64,000 bases of DNA, taken from the NCBI GenBank assembly GCA_903907985.1, contig CAIVQG010000065.1, positions 1 through 64,000 of the forward strand. Direction: 5' to 3'. Of the stretch, positions 25,625 through 33,616 are shown piece by piece. This DNA comes from an uncultured delta proteobacterium (GTDB taxonomy: Bacteria > Desulfobacterota > Syntrophia > Syntrophales > Smithellaceae). Within the stretch, counting starts at the first letter, position 1. Every line of letters begins with the position of its first letter. A program made the position numbers and the translations under genes. A model generated the notes under the pieces. It worked only from the letters and a program-made list of their open reading frames with translations, ran no database searches and had not been told where the DNA came from.

Positions 25625-26770
25625 ATGGATAGAGCAGCAATAATCGGTGTCGGAATGACAAAGATTGAAAAGAGTAAAGTCAGGGAGACTTTTGCCGACA
25701 TGGCCTGGGAGGCTGTGAACAAGGCTCTGGCGGATGCCGGCATGAGCATTGACGATATAGACAACGTGGTGACCACCTCCAGCGATTTCTGGGATGGCAG
25801 GACTATTTCCTGCATGGCCGTCGGAGACGCCAGCGGCGCTGCGGACAAGAATACTTCCTGTGTAGAAGGCGATGGGACATATGGTGCCTTCTATGGCTAT
25901 ACGCGAGCGCTGTCAGGCTCATACAAAACGACCCTGGTGACGGGCCATTCCAAGGGTTCGCAGTGCATCTCCAGCCTGATTACGAATGCGTCGTTCGACC
26001 CCATTTGCGAACGGGGACTTGGTATGGACATGATCACAGCTTGTGCGATGCAGGCCAATGCCTATATGAACCGGACCGGGTTGAGGCCGGAAGATATGGC
26101 CATGGTCTCGGTGAAAAACCATGGAAACGCCCTCAAAAATCCGATGGCGCAGTTACCGATGAACATCACCGTCTCTGATGTCATAAAGTCCGAAATGATC
26201 GCAGACCCTCTCCACAAACTCGATTGTTCGCCTGTGTCGGATGGGTGTTGTGCCGTGATCATCGCTCACGAATCAGTGGCAACGAAGTTCAAACAGAAAC
26301 CGGTGTGGATCAGAGGGTTGTCTCTTTGTACGGACAGTTTTTTCTTTGGAGATCGTGATTTAGCCCGAAGCAATGCATTGGTCGAGGCCGCGAAAAACGC
26401 ATACAAAATGGCCGGAATCAAGGACCCGAAGAAGGAAATAGATATCGTTGAGCTCTATGACGCTTTTACCTACCAGGAACTGCTCTGGCTTGAAGAGATG
26501 GGACTGGCGGACTATGGAAAGGCGGCCAAGCTCCTTGAAGCGGGTGAATTCAACATAAATGGCCCGTTGCCTGTGAATCCGTCGGGAGGGCTTTTGTCTG
26601 GTCACCCCGTGATTGCGGCCGGCCTTTACCGAATAGCCGAAGTTGTTATGCAGTTGCGCGGCGATGCCGGGGAGCATCAGGTCAAGAAAGCCAAGACCGG
26701 CATTGCCCACGGCGTCAATGGCCTCTGCGGTCAGTCGCACTGTGTCTGGATTTTGGACAAGGAAAGATAG
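25625..26770 (+). CDS. Thiolase-superfamily protein, 'A-type' (second pair)
   Basis: 381 aa. Paralogue of 18097 (WDGRTIS, FDPICERGLGMD, FFGDRDL, AGIKDPKKEIDIVELYDAFTYQELLWLEEMG). Of the four copies it is the best preserved: NPSGGLLSGHP retains the catalytic histidine, and the C-terminus has GLCGQ with Cys. In the nucleophile region (CVEGDGTYGAFYG) the usual Cys position reads Gly, though a Cys lies several residues upstream. So it is the most likely catalytic member, perhaps a thiolase or aldolase half-site. It is 11 bp before the B-type partner. Confidence 0.83.
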   Translation: MDRAAIIGVGMTKIEKSKVRETFADMAWEAVNKALADAGMSIDDIDNVVTTSSDFWDGRTISCMAVGDASGAADKNTSCVEGDGTYGAFYGYTRALSGSYKTTLVTGHSKGSQCISSLITNASFDPICERGLGMDMITACAMQANAYMNRTGLRPEDMAMVSVKNHGNALKNPMAQLPMNITVSDVIKSEMIADPLHKLDCSPVSDGCCAVIIAHESVATKFKQKPVWIRGLSLCTDSFFFGDRDLARSNALVEAAKNAYKMAGIKDPKKEIDIVELYDAFTYQELLWLEEMGLADYGKAAKLLEAGEFNINGPLPVNPSGGLLSGHPVIAAGLYRIAEVVMQLRGDAGEHQVKKAKTGIAHGVNGLCGQSHCVWILDKER

Positions 26771-26781
26771 GAGGAATAACT

Positions 26782-27939
26782 ATGGCGAAAAGAGTAGCAA
26801 TCGTAGGGACGGGGCAGACGTTCCACAAGAGCCATCGCCCGGATGTTAATGGTCAGGAACTCATCAACGAAGCGGTTCAGCGAGCCTTGGCGGATGCCAA
26901 CCTGACGATGAAGGATATTAACGCTATTCTCATCGGGAATATGGATCATTTTGAGGGGATAAACTATGTTGACTGTTGGAGCGTTGATGGTTCCGGTGGT
27001 GTGATGAAACCGGTCATCAAAATAACAACCGGCGGTACGACGGGCGCTTCGTTGGCCGTTGGGGGCTATCACATGGTTGGTTCCGGCATGTTCGAAAAAG
27101 TTCTGATAATCGGGTGGGAGAAAAACTCCGAGTCCGATACAACTGGCGCCATTACGACGGCTTTCGATCCCATCTGGGACCGTCAGGTATTTGCCGGCGC
27201 CATATCCGGACTGGCTGCTGAGGCGCAAGCTTACATGGCGCGCTATGGAGCCTCCGACAGAGATGCTGCCCGTGTTTCTGTTCGTGATCGGAAGCACGCA
27301 ATGAACAATCCACATGCACAGCTCAGGAAAGAAATATCGCTGGAAGACGTACTGGCTTCTCCGATGCTGGCGGATCCCATCCACCTCCTCGATGTCTGTC
27401 CCCGAACGGATGGCGCCTGTGCAGTCATTATGGCGAGCGAGGATACTGCTGAGAAAATCTGTCCGAACCCAGACTGGATCTGGGGAACCGGTGCGCGTCA
27501 CTCCTATGCCTATCTCGGTGATTGCGACTGGGGTCGGCTGACGAGTATGGAGAGAGTTGCAAAGGAGATCTTTAAGAAAGCGGGGATCAAAGAGCCGCGG
27601 AAAGAACTTGACGTCATCGAAATGTATCAGCCTTATTCCTTTGCCGGCCTGATCTGGATCGAGGATATGGGCATCGTCGGCCATGGCGAAGGGCCGCAGT
27701 ATGTGGCAGATGGCAACACCGATATGGGCGGGGAACTTCCGATCAATCCCTCTGGGGGTGTGATCGCCTGCAACCCCATTGGTGCGACGGGGCTAATTCG
27801 CTGTGCAGAGGCCGCGATGCAGGTGATGGGCAAGGCGGACGCACGTCAGGTGCCGGATGTCAATTATGCCGTCAGCACCGGTTTTGGGGGCTGCATGTGG
27901 ACTGATATGCTCCTGCACGGGAAGAAAAAACCTAATTGA
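26782..27939 (+). CDS. Thiolase-superfamily protein, 'B-type' (second pair)
   Basis: 385 aa. Paralogue of 19255: VAIVGTGQTFHKSHRPDVNGQELI, ITTGGTTGASLA (Gly at the Cys position), NPSGGVIACNPIGATG (Asn for His), GFGGCMW at the end, VIEMYQPYSFAGLIW loop. Preceded by AGGAGG. With 25625 it repeats the A+B arrangement of the first module, and a DUF35 gene follows 11 bp later. It is expected to form a heteromer with the A-type chain. Confidence 0.83.
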   Translation: MAKRVAIVGTGQTFHKSHRPDVNGQELINEAVQRALADANLTMKDINAILIGNMDHFEGINYVDCWSVDGSGGVMKPVIKITTGGTTGASLAVGGYHMVGSGMFEKVLIIGWEKNSESDTTGAITTAFDPIWDRQVFAGAISGLAAEAQAYMARYGASDRDAARVSVRDRKHAMNNPHAQLRKEISLEDVLASPMLADPIHLLDVCPRTDGACAVIMASEDTAEKICPNPDWIWGTGARHSYAYLGDCDWGRLTSMERVAKEIFKKAGIKEPRKELDVIEMYQPYSFAGLIWIEDMGIVGHGEGPQYVADGNTDMGGELPINPSGGVIACNPIGATGLIRCAEAAMQVMGKADARQVPDVNYAVSTGFGGCMWTDMLLHGKKKPN

Positions 27940-27950
27940 GAGGTGAGATC

Positions 27951-28415
27951 ATGGCTGAAAAGGAACAATTGATTATCGAATCTGGTGAAGCGTCGCAACC
28001 CTTTAAATATGCGGTGGGGATGTACGGCAGTAAGTATTTTACAGAAGTCCGTGACAATAAGCGCATTATGGGTGTGAAGTGCCCCAAATGCGGTAAAGTT
28101 TATATCCCGCCTCGAGGGGTGTGTGGAAGTTGTTTTGTCGAGATGAAAGAATGGGTTGAAGTCGGTCCCAAGGGCGTGATTGGCACGTTTACCATTCTGC
28201 GCTTCGCCTTCATTGATCCGGAAACCGGACATCAGAAACCCGTTCCCTATGGGTATGGGTTCATTAAGCTCGACGGTGCCGACACCTTGATGCAACACTA
28301 TATCAATCTTGACGATGAGAGCAAGGTCAAGATCGGCGCTCGCGTGGAAGCTGTGTTTGCACAGGAGCGTAAGGGAAGCACCAGGGACATCGAGTACTTT
28401 AAAGTAATAGAGTGA
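27951..28415 (+). CDS. DUF35 zinc-ribbon/OB-fold protein (second stand-alone copy)
   Basis: 154 aa from ATG at 27951 (GAGAGGTGAGATC upstream; the frame opens at 27936). Zinc ribbon CPKCGKVYIPPRGVCGSC, then the OB fold (GFIKLDGADTLMQHY, GARVEAVFAQERKG). Likely partner of the B-type thiolase chain just upstream. Its stop overlaps the PP2C start by 4 bp, so phosphatase and DUF35 are translationally coupled. Confidence 0.9.
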   Translation: MAEKEQLIIESGEASQPFKYAVGMYGSKYFTEVRDNKRIMGVKCPKCGKVYIPPRGVCGSCFVEMKEWVEVGPKGVIGTFTILRFAFIDPETGHQKPVPYGYGFIKLDGADTLMQHYINLDDESKVKIGARVEAVFAQERKGSTRDIEYFKVIE

Positions 28416-29314
28416 TTGCGATTAAGGAGTCTCTGACGGTCGAAATAAATCCGGCGAAGAGGATATTGAAAATACCAGGGGTGGTGTGCGGCGGAATCAC
28501 TACCGGCACCGATAAAATTCGCAATGGTTACGGCAACGGCGACTGCCTTTACTTTGATTTTGAATACCGGGTGTTTGCCGTGGCGGACGGTTCGGAACGT
28601 TTTCCCTGGGCGTCACGTGATCTTTTAAATCGATTATCGGAATCTCTGGCACGGTCCGGCGTGCCGGATACGGTGGGAGGCTGGAAAGATCTGCTCAATA
28701 AGGAGATTTACTCCGTTCAGAAATACCAACACAAAACGACTTTCAGCTGCGTTGCCATCAGTTCGCAAAACGAAGGAGTCTCCCTGATAATTTCTCATGG
28801 TGGTGACAGTGTGGTGGCAGTAATGAACAGTGTCACCGGTTTAATCTGCCACCAAACCGGGCGCGATATGAATTTCGCGGGCAGGAGCAAAGATATTGCG
28901 GATGTAACAGAATATTTGCTCACAGACCGCGACTGCCGGGTGCTGATTGCCACAGACGGGTTTAACGATTTTTGGCAGTTCTGTCTGCGTCATTCTCTTC
29001 TTGGTGGCAAGCGTGATGTGTTCGCCCGGTACCCGATGGACGGCATCTGTGAAATGATTTCGGTCATACTGGAAGCAAACAAGGGCAGGTTTGAATACGA
29101 CGATATCGGTTTTATAATTATTGATCCGTTCCAGGTGCAGAATATCGGGGCAAATGCGGTACTCATGGGTGGAACCAAGCCTTATGAGGAAAAACAATTC
29201 CTTTTGGAATACGCGTCGGAATCACATGATCTTTGGGTATCTGACGAGAAGTGGATCGATTACGTCGACGAGTTCTCCGGGGCGGGGATTAGGATAATTG
29301 TTCAGGAGCGGTGA
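28412..29314 (+). CDS. PP2C-type protein phosphatase-like protein
   Basis: 300 aa, GTG start within the DUF35 stop. PP2C/SpoIIE-style metal-site pattern: FAVADG (Asp58-Gly60), SHGGDS (129-133), ATDGFNDF (180-187) and DDIGFIIID near the end. These enzymes remove phosphate from Ser/Thr with Mn or Mg. No kinase gene is near. Its place inside a CoA-ester catabolic operon is unusual; it may control one of the enzymes or a signal for the TetR-regulated island. The C-terminal 60 residues are unrecognised. Confidence 0.75.
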   Translation: MIAIKESLTVEINPAKRILKIPGVVCGGITTGTDKIRNGYGNGDCLYFDFEYRVFAVADGSERFPWASRDLLNRLSESLARSGVPDTVGGWKDLLNKEIYSVQKYQHKTTFSCVAISSQNEGVSLIISHGGDSVVAVMNSVTGLICHQTGRDMNFAGRSKDIADVTEYLLTDRDCRVLIATDGFNDFWQFCLRHSLLGGKRDVFARYPMDGICEMISVILEANKGRFEYDDIGFIIIDPFQVQNIGANAVLMGGTKPYEEKQFLLEYASESHDLWVSDEKWIDYVDEFSGAGIRIIVQER

Positions 29315-29397
29315 TGTGGATTGTTGTATACCGTCTGGAATGTTTCCGAAGAGAGACCGAAAAATAGCATGTTAAATAGCGGAAAGATTGTGCATTT

Positions 29398-30003
29398 ATG
29401 AATGAAAAAAACAAAGGTGACATTATAAGTTTGAGGCGGAATCAGTTGATCAAAGCCGCCTATAATGTTGTCGGACAGAAGGGTTACTACGATTTTACAA
29501 TACGGGACATAGCCCAGGAGGCGGGCATGTCTACCGGGCTCGTACATTATTATTTCAAAAACAAGGAGGATCTCCTGCTGAACCTGTTAAAGGAGATGAA
29601 CAAGAACATCCTGTCCATGCTCAACGGTTCTATCTGCAAGTCCCAGGATCCCCGGGAAAAGCTTAATATTTTTATGAGACAGGCGTTTGACCTCGTTACC
29701 AATGAGAAATATTATTCCTACCTCGTCCTCGATTTTTGGACGCAAGTTAATAAAAACGATCGGATGAAGCGCGCTAATGTCAAGCTGTTTAAGAGTTACC
29801 GCGATGAGGTCGCGGCTATCCTTAAAGAGGGGGTCGCAATGGGCGTTTTCGTTGAGATGGATGTTGTGTACACATCGGCAGTCATCATTTCCATGATTCA
29901 AGGCCTGATCATACAATACGTTATTGATAACAACGCGTTCCCATATGATGATCATACTAGGAAATTGATGGTGCAAGTCAACGATTCGGTTTTGAAGAAA
30001 TAG
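29398..30003 (+). CDS. TetR/AcrR-family transcriptional regulator
   Basis: 201 aa. N-terminal helix-turn-helix: QLIKAAYNVVGQKGYYDFTIRDIAQEAGMSTGLVHYYFKNKEDLL (an extended family signature; about residues 17-61). The C-terminal domain is a helical ligand pocket without recognised motif. Members in such islands usually sense an acyl-CoA and repress the catabolic genes. A plausible 7-5-7 operator lies at 17223-17241 before the island. 20 bp upstream of the acyl-CoA dehydrogenase at 30023. Confidence 0.92.
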   Translation: MNEKNKGDIISLRRNQLIKAAYNVVGQKGYYDFTIRDIAQEAGMSTGLVHYYFKNKEDLLLNLLKEMNKNILSMLNGSICKSQDPREKLNIFMRQAFDLVTNEKYYSYLVLDFWTQVNKNDRMKRANVKLFKSYRDEVAAILKEGVAMGVFVEMDVVYTSAVIISMIQGLIIQYVIDNNAFPYDDHTRKLMVQVNDSVLKK

Positions 30004-30022
30004 AATTTAAAAGGAGGAAACA

Positions 30023-31174
30023 ATGGAATTCGGTTTAACTGAAGAACAAATAATGTTTAAAGACACGGTGTATCGCTTTGCCAAAAGTCAGATTGTTCCG
30101 CTTGTGGAGGAGGCAGACCTCAATTCAGAATTCTCGCCGGAAGTCTGGAAGAAGATGGGCGAGATGGGCCTTCTGGGCTTACCATTTCCTGTAGAGTTGG
30201 GGGGTTCCGGTGCTGATGTGGTTACGTGTTGCCTTTCCGCCGAAGCGATGGGTCACGCCGGTGTTGATCAGGGGCACCTGCTTGCTCTGGGCGCTCACAC
30301 CTATCTGTGCGGAGATACCATTTACAAGCATGGTTCGGACGCGCAATTAAAGAAGTATATACCAAAACTCGCGAGCGGCGAATGGATCGGCTGCATGGGG
30401 CTCACGGAGCCGGGAGCAGGTTCGGACGCAGCTTCGATATCAACCACGGCGGAAAAAAAAGGTAATAAGTGGATTCTTAACGGAACCAAGACCTTCATTA
30501 CCAATGCGCCGGTATGCAATGTGTGCGTCGTGTATGCCACCGTGGACAAAAAGCTGAAGCATAACGGCATAACTGCTTTTATCATCGATAGAGATGCTCC
30601 GGGCTTTTCCACGAGCAAGCCTTTCCATAAGATGGGTGTGCGCGCTTCTACGACTTCGGAAGTCATCATGGACAACTGTGAAGTAACGGAAGAGAACCTC
30701 CTGGGTGAAGTGGGAAAAGGATTTGCGTATACGCACGAGACACTTTCCTGGGACCGCAGTGCGCTTTTGGCTCCTTTTGTAGGCTGCATGCAATTTGCCA
30801 TTGAGGAATGCACAAAATATTCTCAGGAACGCGTACAGTTCGATAAGCCGATTAACCAGTTTCAGGCTATCCAGCAGAAGCTGGCTGATATGAAAATAAT
30901 AAAGGAAGCAGGCAAGATGGCAGTTTACCGCGTTGCCCACGACAAGGACTCGGGCAAACCACTGAATCACATGCATACCTCCATTGCGAAGGCGCTGGTC
31001 GGTGACTGGGGCATGAAGGCGGCAAGCGAAGCAGTCCAGATATTCGGCGGGTACGGCTTCATCCATGAATATCCGATCGAGCGGTTCCTTCGTGACGCGA
31101 AACTCGCGCAAATAGGCGGTGGTACCTCCGAGGTGCAGAGACTTATCATTTCCCGGATATTGAGCTATTTCTAG
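30023..31174 (+). CDS. Acyl-CoA dehydrogenase (first of a pair)
   Basis: 383 aa. GLTEPGAGSDAASI FAD/substrate motif, GTKTFITNAP, FGGYGFIHEYPIERFLRDAK with the Glu of HEYP at the catalytic-base position, and GGGTSEVQR. Good SD (AAAGGAGG). Two ACADs of different sequence next to each other recall heteromeric ACADs such as ChsE1-ChsE2; here both keep the Glu. Forms the enoyl-CoA for the hydratase pair downstream. Confidence 0.94.
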   Translation: MEFGLTEEQIMFKDTVYRFAKSQIVPLVEEADLNSEFSPEVWKKMGEMGLLGLPFPVELGGSGADVVTCCLSAEAMGHAGVDQGHLLALGAHTYLCGDTIYKHGSDAQLKKYIPKLASGEWIGCMGLTEPGAGSDAASISTTAEKKGNKWILNGTKTFITNAPVCNVCVVYATVDKKLKHNGITAFIIDRDAPGFSTSKPFHKMGVRASTTSEVIMDNCEVTEENLLGEVGKGFAYTHETLSWDRSALLAPFVGCMQFAIEECTKYSQERVQFDKPINQFQAIQQKLADMKIIKEAGKMAVYRVAHDKDSGKPLNHMHTSIAKALVGDWGMKAASEAVQIFGGYGFIHEYPIERFLRDAKLAQIGGGTSEVQRLIISRILSYF

Positions 31175-31224
31175 GAAATTGCCCGCAAAACGGATAATCA
31201 TACATATGACAGGAGAATGAAACA

Positions 31225-32397
31225 ATGAATTACGATTTGACGGCGGAACAACTATCAATAAAAGACAATTTTGAAAAATTTTGCAGGAAGGAAATCGAAC
31301 CTCGTGCACACATGCTGGACACGGCTTCTCATGAAGAAGTTGATAAACAGATCAAGGTTAACATAAAGATGCTTGCCGATCTGGGTTATCTCGGCATGGG
31401 ACATGATGAGAAGTACGGCGGCAGCAACAGTGACCTGTTTAGTCAGGCTATTGCCGGAGAGGAAGTTGCTAAAGCATGCGCTTCCACATTTTTGTCCTGC
31501 GGTGCCTCCTGCGGACTATTCGGCGTGCCGTTAAAGCTTTTCGGCACCGATGCGCAGAAGGAGAAATATCTTCCGGGCATCATCAAGGGCGAAATCATAG
31601 GCTGCTTTGGCCTCACCGAGCCGGAAGCAGGTAGTGATGCGGCCTCCATCAAGACCACGGCGGTCAAGAATGGCGACAAGTGGATTATCAACGGGACCAA
31701 GACCTTCATTACCAACGCGACTATAGCCGACGTTGCCCTGGTCTTTGCCTATACCGATCGTGAGAAAGGCCCCGGCGCCGGGGTAACCTGCTTCCTTATC
31801 GACCGCGGAACGAAGGGATTTTCCGTGAGCAAGCCCTTTGACAAAATGGGTTTTCGCGGATCACCCACGGCGGAATTGATACTGGAAGACTGTCAAGTAC
31901 CCCAAAGCGCAGTTATGGGCGAGGTCGGCGCGGGATTTATCCAGGCGATGCAGACACTGGAATATGGACGAATTGGGATGGCCACGGTCTGTCTGGGAAT
32001 TGCGGCAAAATGTCTGGAGCATGCGAATAAATATTCCAAGGAGAGAAAAACATTTGGCAAGCCCATTAACCGCTATCAAATGATATCCTTTAAACTTGCG
32101 GATATGATGATTATGTCCGACATAGCCCGTCTGCTCATTTACCAGGCCTGCTGGGCGAAGGAAACGAAAAATCCTGAATCGGCAATACTGGCATCAGTGG
32201 CCAAAGTGTGGGCATCCGAGGCGGCGACGCAGATATCCAGTATGGCGGTGCAAGTGCACGGGGGCTATGGCTATATCAAGGAGTTTGCTGTTGAGCGCTT
32301 ATACCGCGATGCCAAACTGGGCGAGATCGGTGAGGGTGCATCGGAAATTCAACGGGTGCTGATTGCCAAAGACCTGATACATAAGCACGCATCGTAG
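31225..32397 (+). CDS. Acyl-CoA dehydrogenase (second of a pair)
   Basis: 390 aa. GLTEPEAGSDAASI, GTKTFITNAT, then HGGYGYIKEFAVERLYRDAK: the catalytic Glu aligns with KEF. GEGASEIQR close to the C-terminus. Starts 50 bp after the first ACAD. About as long as the first but distinct in its N-terminal half, so it is not a recent duplicate. It could work alone or as a heterotetramer with the first. Confidence 0.94.
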   Translation: MNYDLTAEQLSIKDNFEKFCRKEIEPRAHMLDTASHEEVDKQIKVNIKMLADLGYLGMGHDEKYGGSNSDLFSQAIAGEEVAKACASTFLSCGASCGLFGVPLKLFGTDAQKEKYLPGIIKGEIIGCFGLTEPEAGSDAASIKTTAVKNGDKWIINGTKTFITNATIADVALVFAYTDREKGPGAGVTCFLIDRGTKGFSVSKPFDKMGFRGSPTAELILEDCQVPQSAVMGEVGAGFIQAMQTLEYGRIGMATVCLGIAAKCLEHANKYSKERKTFGKPINRYQMISFKLADMMIMSDIARLLIYQACWAKETKNPESAILASVAKVWASEAATQISSMAVQVHGGYGYIKEFAVERLYRDAKLGEIGEGASEIQRVLIAKDLIHKHAS

Positions 32398-32478
32398 GAG
32401 GTGCGACCAAGCTTTCGGGTATCCCCTCTCCTGATTTGAGGGCAGGGGAAGCATTAATCATAAATGAGGAGAAAACCT

Positions 32479-32916
32479 GTGGCAATAGACATAAAATTCA
32501 TCGGAAAGGAATATCCGGCGTATACCTACGATGTGAGCAAAGAAAAAATCAAGGAATACGCCAAGGCGATCAAGAATCTTGATCCGCATTATGTGGATGA
32601 AGAATTCGCGAAGAAATCGAAATACGGTGCTATTGTAGCGCCGCCCACTTTCGCAGTTGTTTTCGGCGCCTTCCTGATCGAGCCTGTGTTTCTGGATAAG
32701 GAGCTCAACCTGAACATGGCTATGCTTGTTCATGGCGAGCAGGAAATGGATTTTTTTGAAGTGGTCAAGGCCGGCGATTCCATTTCCACTATGGCGAAGA
32801 TAAGCGACATCAAGAACAAGGAAAAGCTGGACACCATATCGGTAGAAGTTACTTCGAAAAACCAGCACGGCAGGAACGTATGCCGGGGTGTATATACCTT
32901 TGTGGTGCGAAAATAG
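32479..32916 (+). CDS. MaoC-like/FAS1-like dehydratase half (N-terminal hotdog type)
   Basis: 145 aa from GTG at 32479, with AGGAG about 8 nt upstream (an ATG at 32464 has no SD and would add five residues). Single hotdog fold: LDPHYVDEEFAKK, YGAIVAPPTFAVVF. The hydratase Asp/His motif of the catalytic half is not complete here. Such domains pair with a catalytic MaoC unit, as ChsH1-ChsH2 do. The next gene, 9 bp on, supplies that half. Confidence 0.88.
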   Translation: MAIDIKFIGKEYPAYTYDVSKEKIKEYAKAIKNLDPHYVDEEFAKKSKYGAIVAPPTFAVVFGAFLIEPVFLDKELNLNMAMLVHGEQEMDFFEVVKAGDSISTMAKISDIKNKEKLDTISVEVTSKNQHGRNVCRGVYTFVVRK

Positions 32917-32925
32917 GAGGACAAT

Positions 32926-33312
32926 ATGGCAATAACAAAAGGACAGACATTTCAGGACAGTGAAGTTGTCGATAAATACAGGACATTGTATTATGCCGGT
33001 GCATCGGGAGATTTCAATCCGATCCATATCGATCCCGAATTCGGGAAAATGGTGGGACTGGGGGGAGCGATACTCCAGGGGCTGTGCACCATGGCATTTG
33101 CGACGCGGAGCGTTACCAAGTTGATCGGAGATCCCGGCAAACTCAAGAAGCTCAAATGCCGTTTCAGCGCTCCGGTAATGATAGAAGATACCATTACTAT
33201 GCAGGGAACTGTTACGGATATAAAAGAAGGCCTGGGATATATCGATCTTAAAGTGACAACGCAGACGGGGGCTGAAGTGCTGCAAAAAGTCGAAGCCGTC
33301 GTCGAAGTGTAA
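32926..33312 (+). CDS. MaoC-like (R)-specific enoyl-CoA hydratase, catalytic half
   Basis: 128 aa. Hydratase-2 motif ASGDFNPIHIDPEFGK (about 26-41) with the Asp and His of the active site, then GGAILQGLCTMAF. Adds water to the enoyl-CoA. Two-gene hydratase with 32479. Last gene of the island; two tandem hairpins follow. Confidence 0.92.
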   Translation: MAITKGQTFQDSEVVDKYRTLYYAGASGDFNPIHIDPEFGKMVGLGGAILQGLCTMAFATRSVTKLIGDPGKLKKLKCRFSAPVMIEDTITMQGTVTDIKEGLGYIDLKVTTQTGAEVLQKVEAVVEV

Positions 33313-33322
33313 AAAATCATCA

Positions 33323-33411
33323 ATCACCGGGGCAAGTGACGATTTGCTCCGGTGATCCTCTAATCATCGGGGCATATGAAAATTTGATCCGATGATCTTT
33401 CTATTCTTTTC
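33323..33411 (+). terminator. Two tandem hairpins ending the acyl-CoA island
   Basis: Hairpin 1: ATCACCGG (33323-33330) with CCGGTGAT (33349-33356). Hairpin 2: ATCATCGG (33363-33370) with CCGATGAT (33389-33396), then a T-rich tract (CTTTCTATTCTTTT). They look like a duplicated copy of one unit. The rest of the gap to 33616 is AT-rich and I see no gene in it. Confidence 0.65.
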
Positions 33412-33616
33412 AATCAGTTCATTTCGTAAAAATAAACCTTTTTATCGTCCGAAAGCATTTTGGGTGAAACTATGGATTGCTTAAGATTATTACAAAATCA
33501 GCCTGTGGTTCGTGCAGCTTTAATAATCGGTCATACTCTCCTACAATTGTTTTGTTGACAGTTGACGGCATTTTGCCTATATTTCCCCAAATTTAACAAC
33601 GAGAAAAGAGCAGCCT

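Noticed and set aside
26731-27684. 317-aa open frame on the minus strand opposite the B-type thiolase
   Set aside because: Shadow of a GC-rich coding gene; no ribosome site and no recognisable domain, while the plus-strand frame is a clear thiolase.
30440-31309. 289-aa minus-strand frame across the ACAD pair
   Set aside because: Overlaps two well-supported ACADs and resembles no family; shadow ORF.
32458-33327. 289-aa minus-strand frame opposite the hydratase pair
   Set aside because: Shadow; both plus-strand genes carry family motifs and SD sites.
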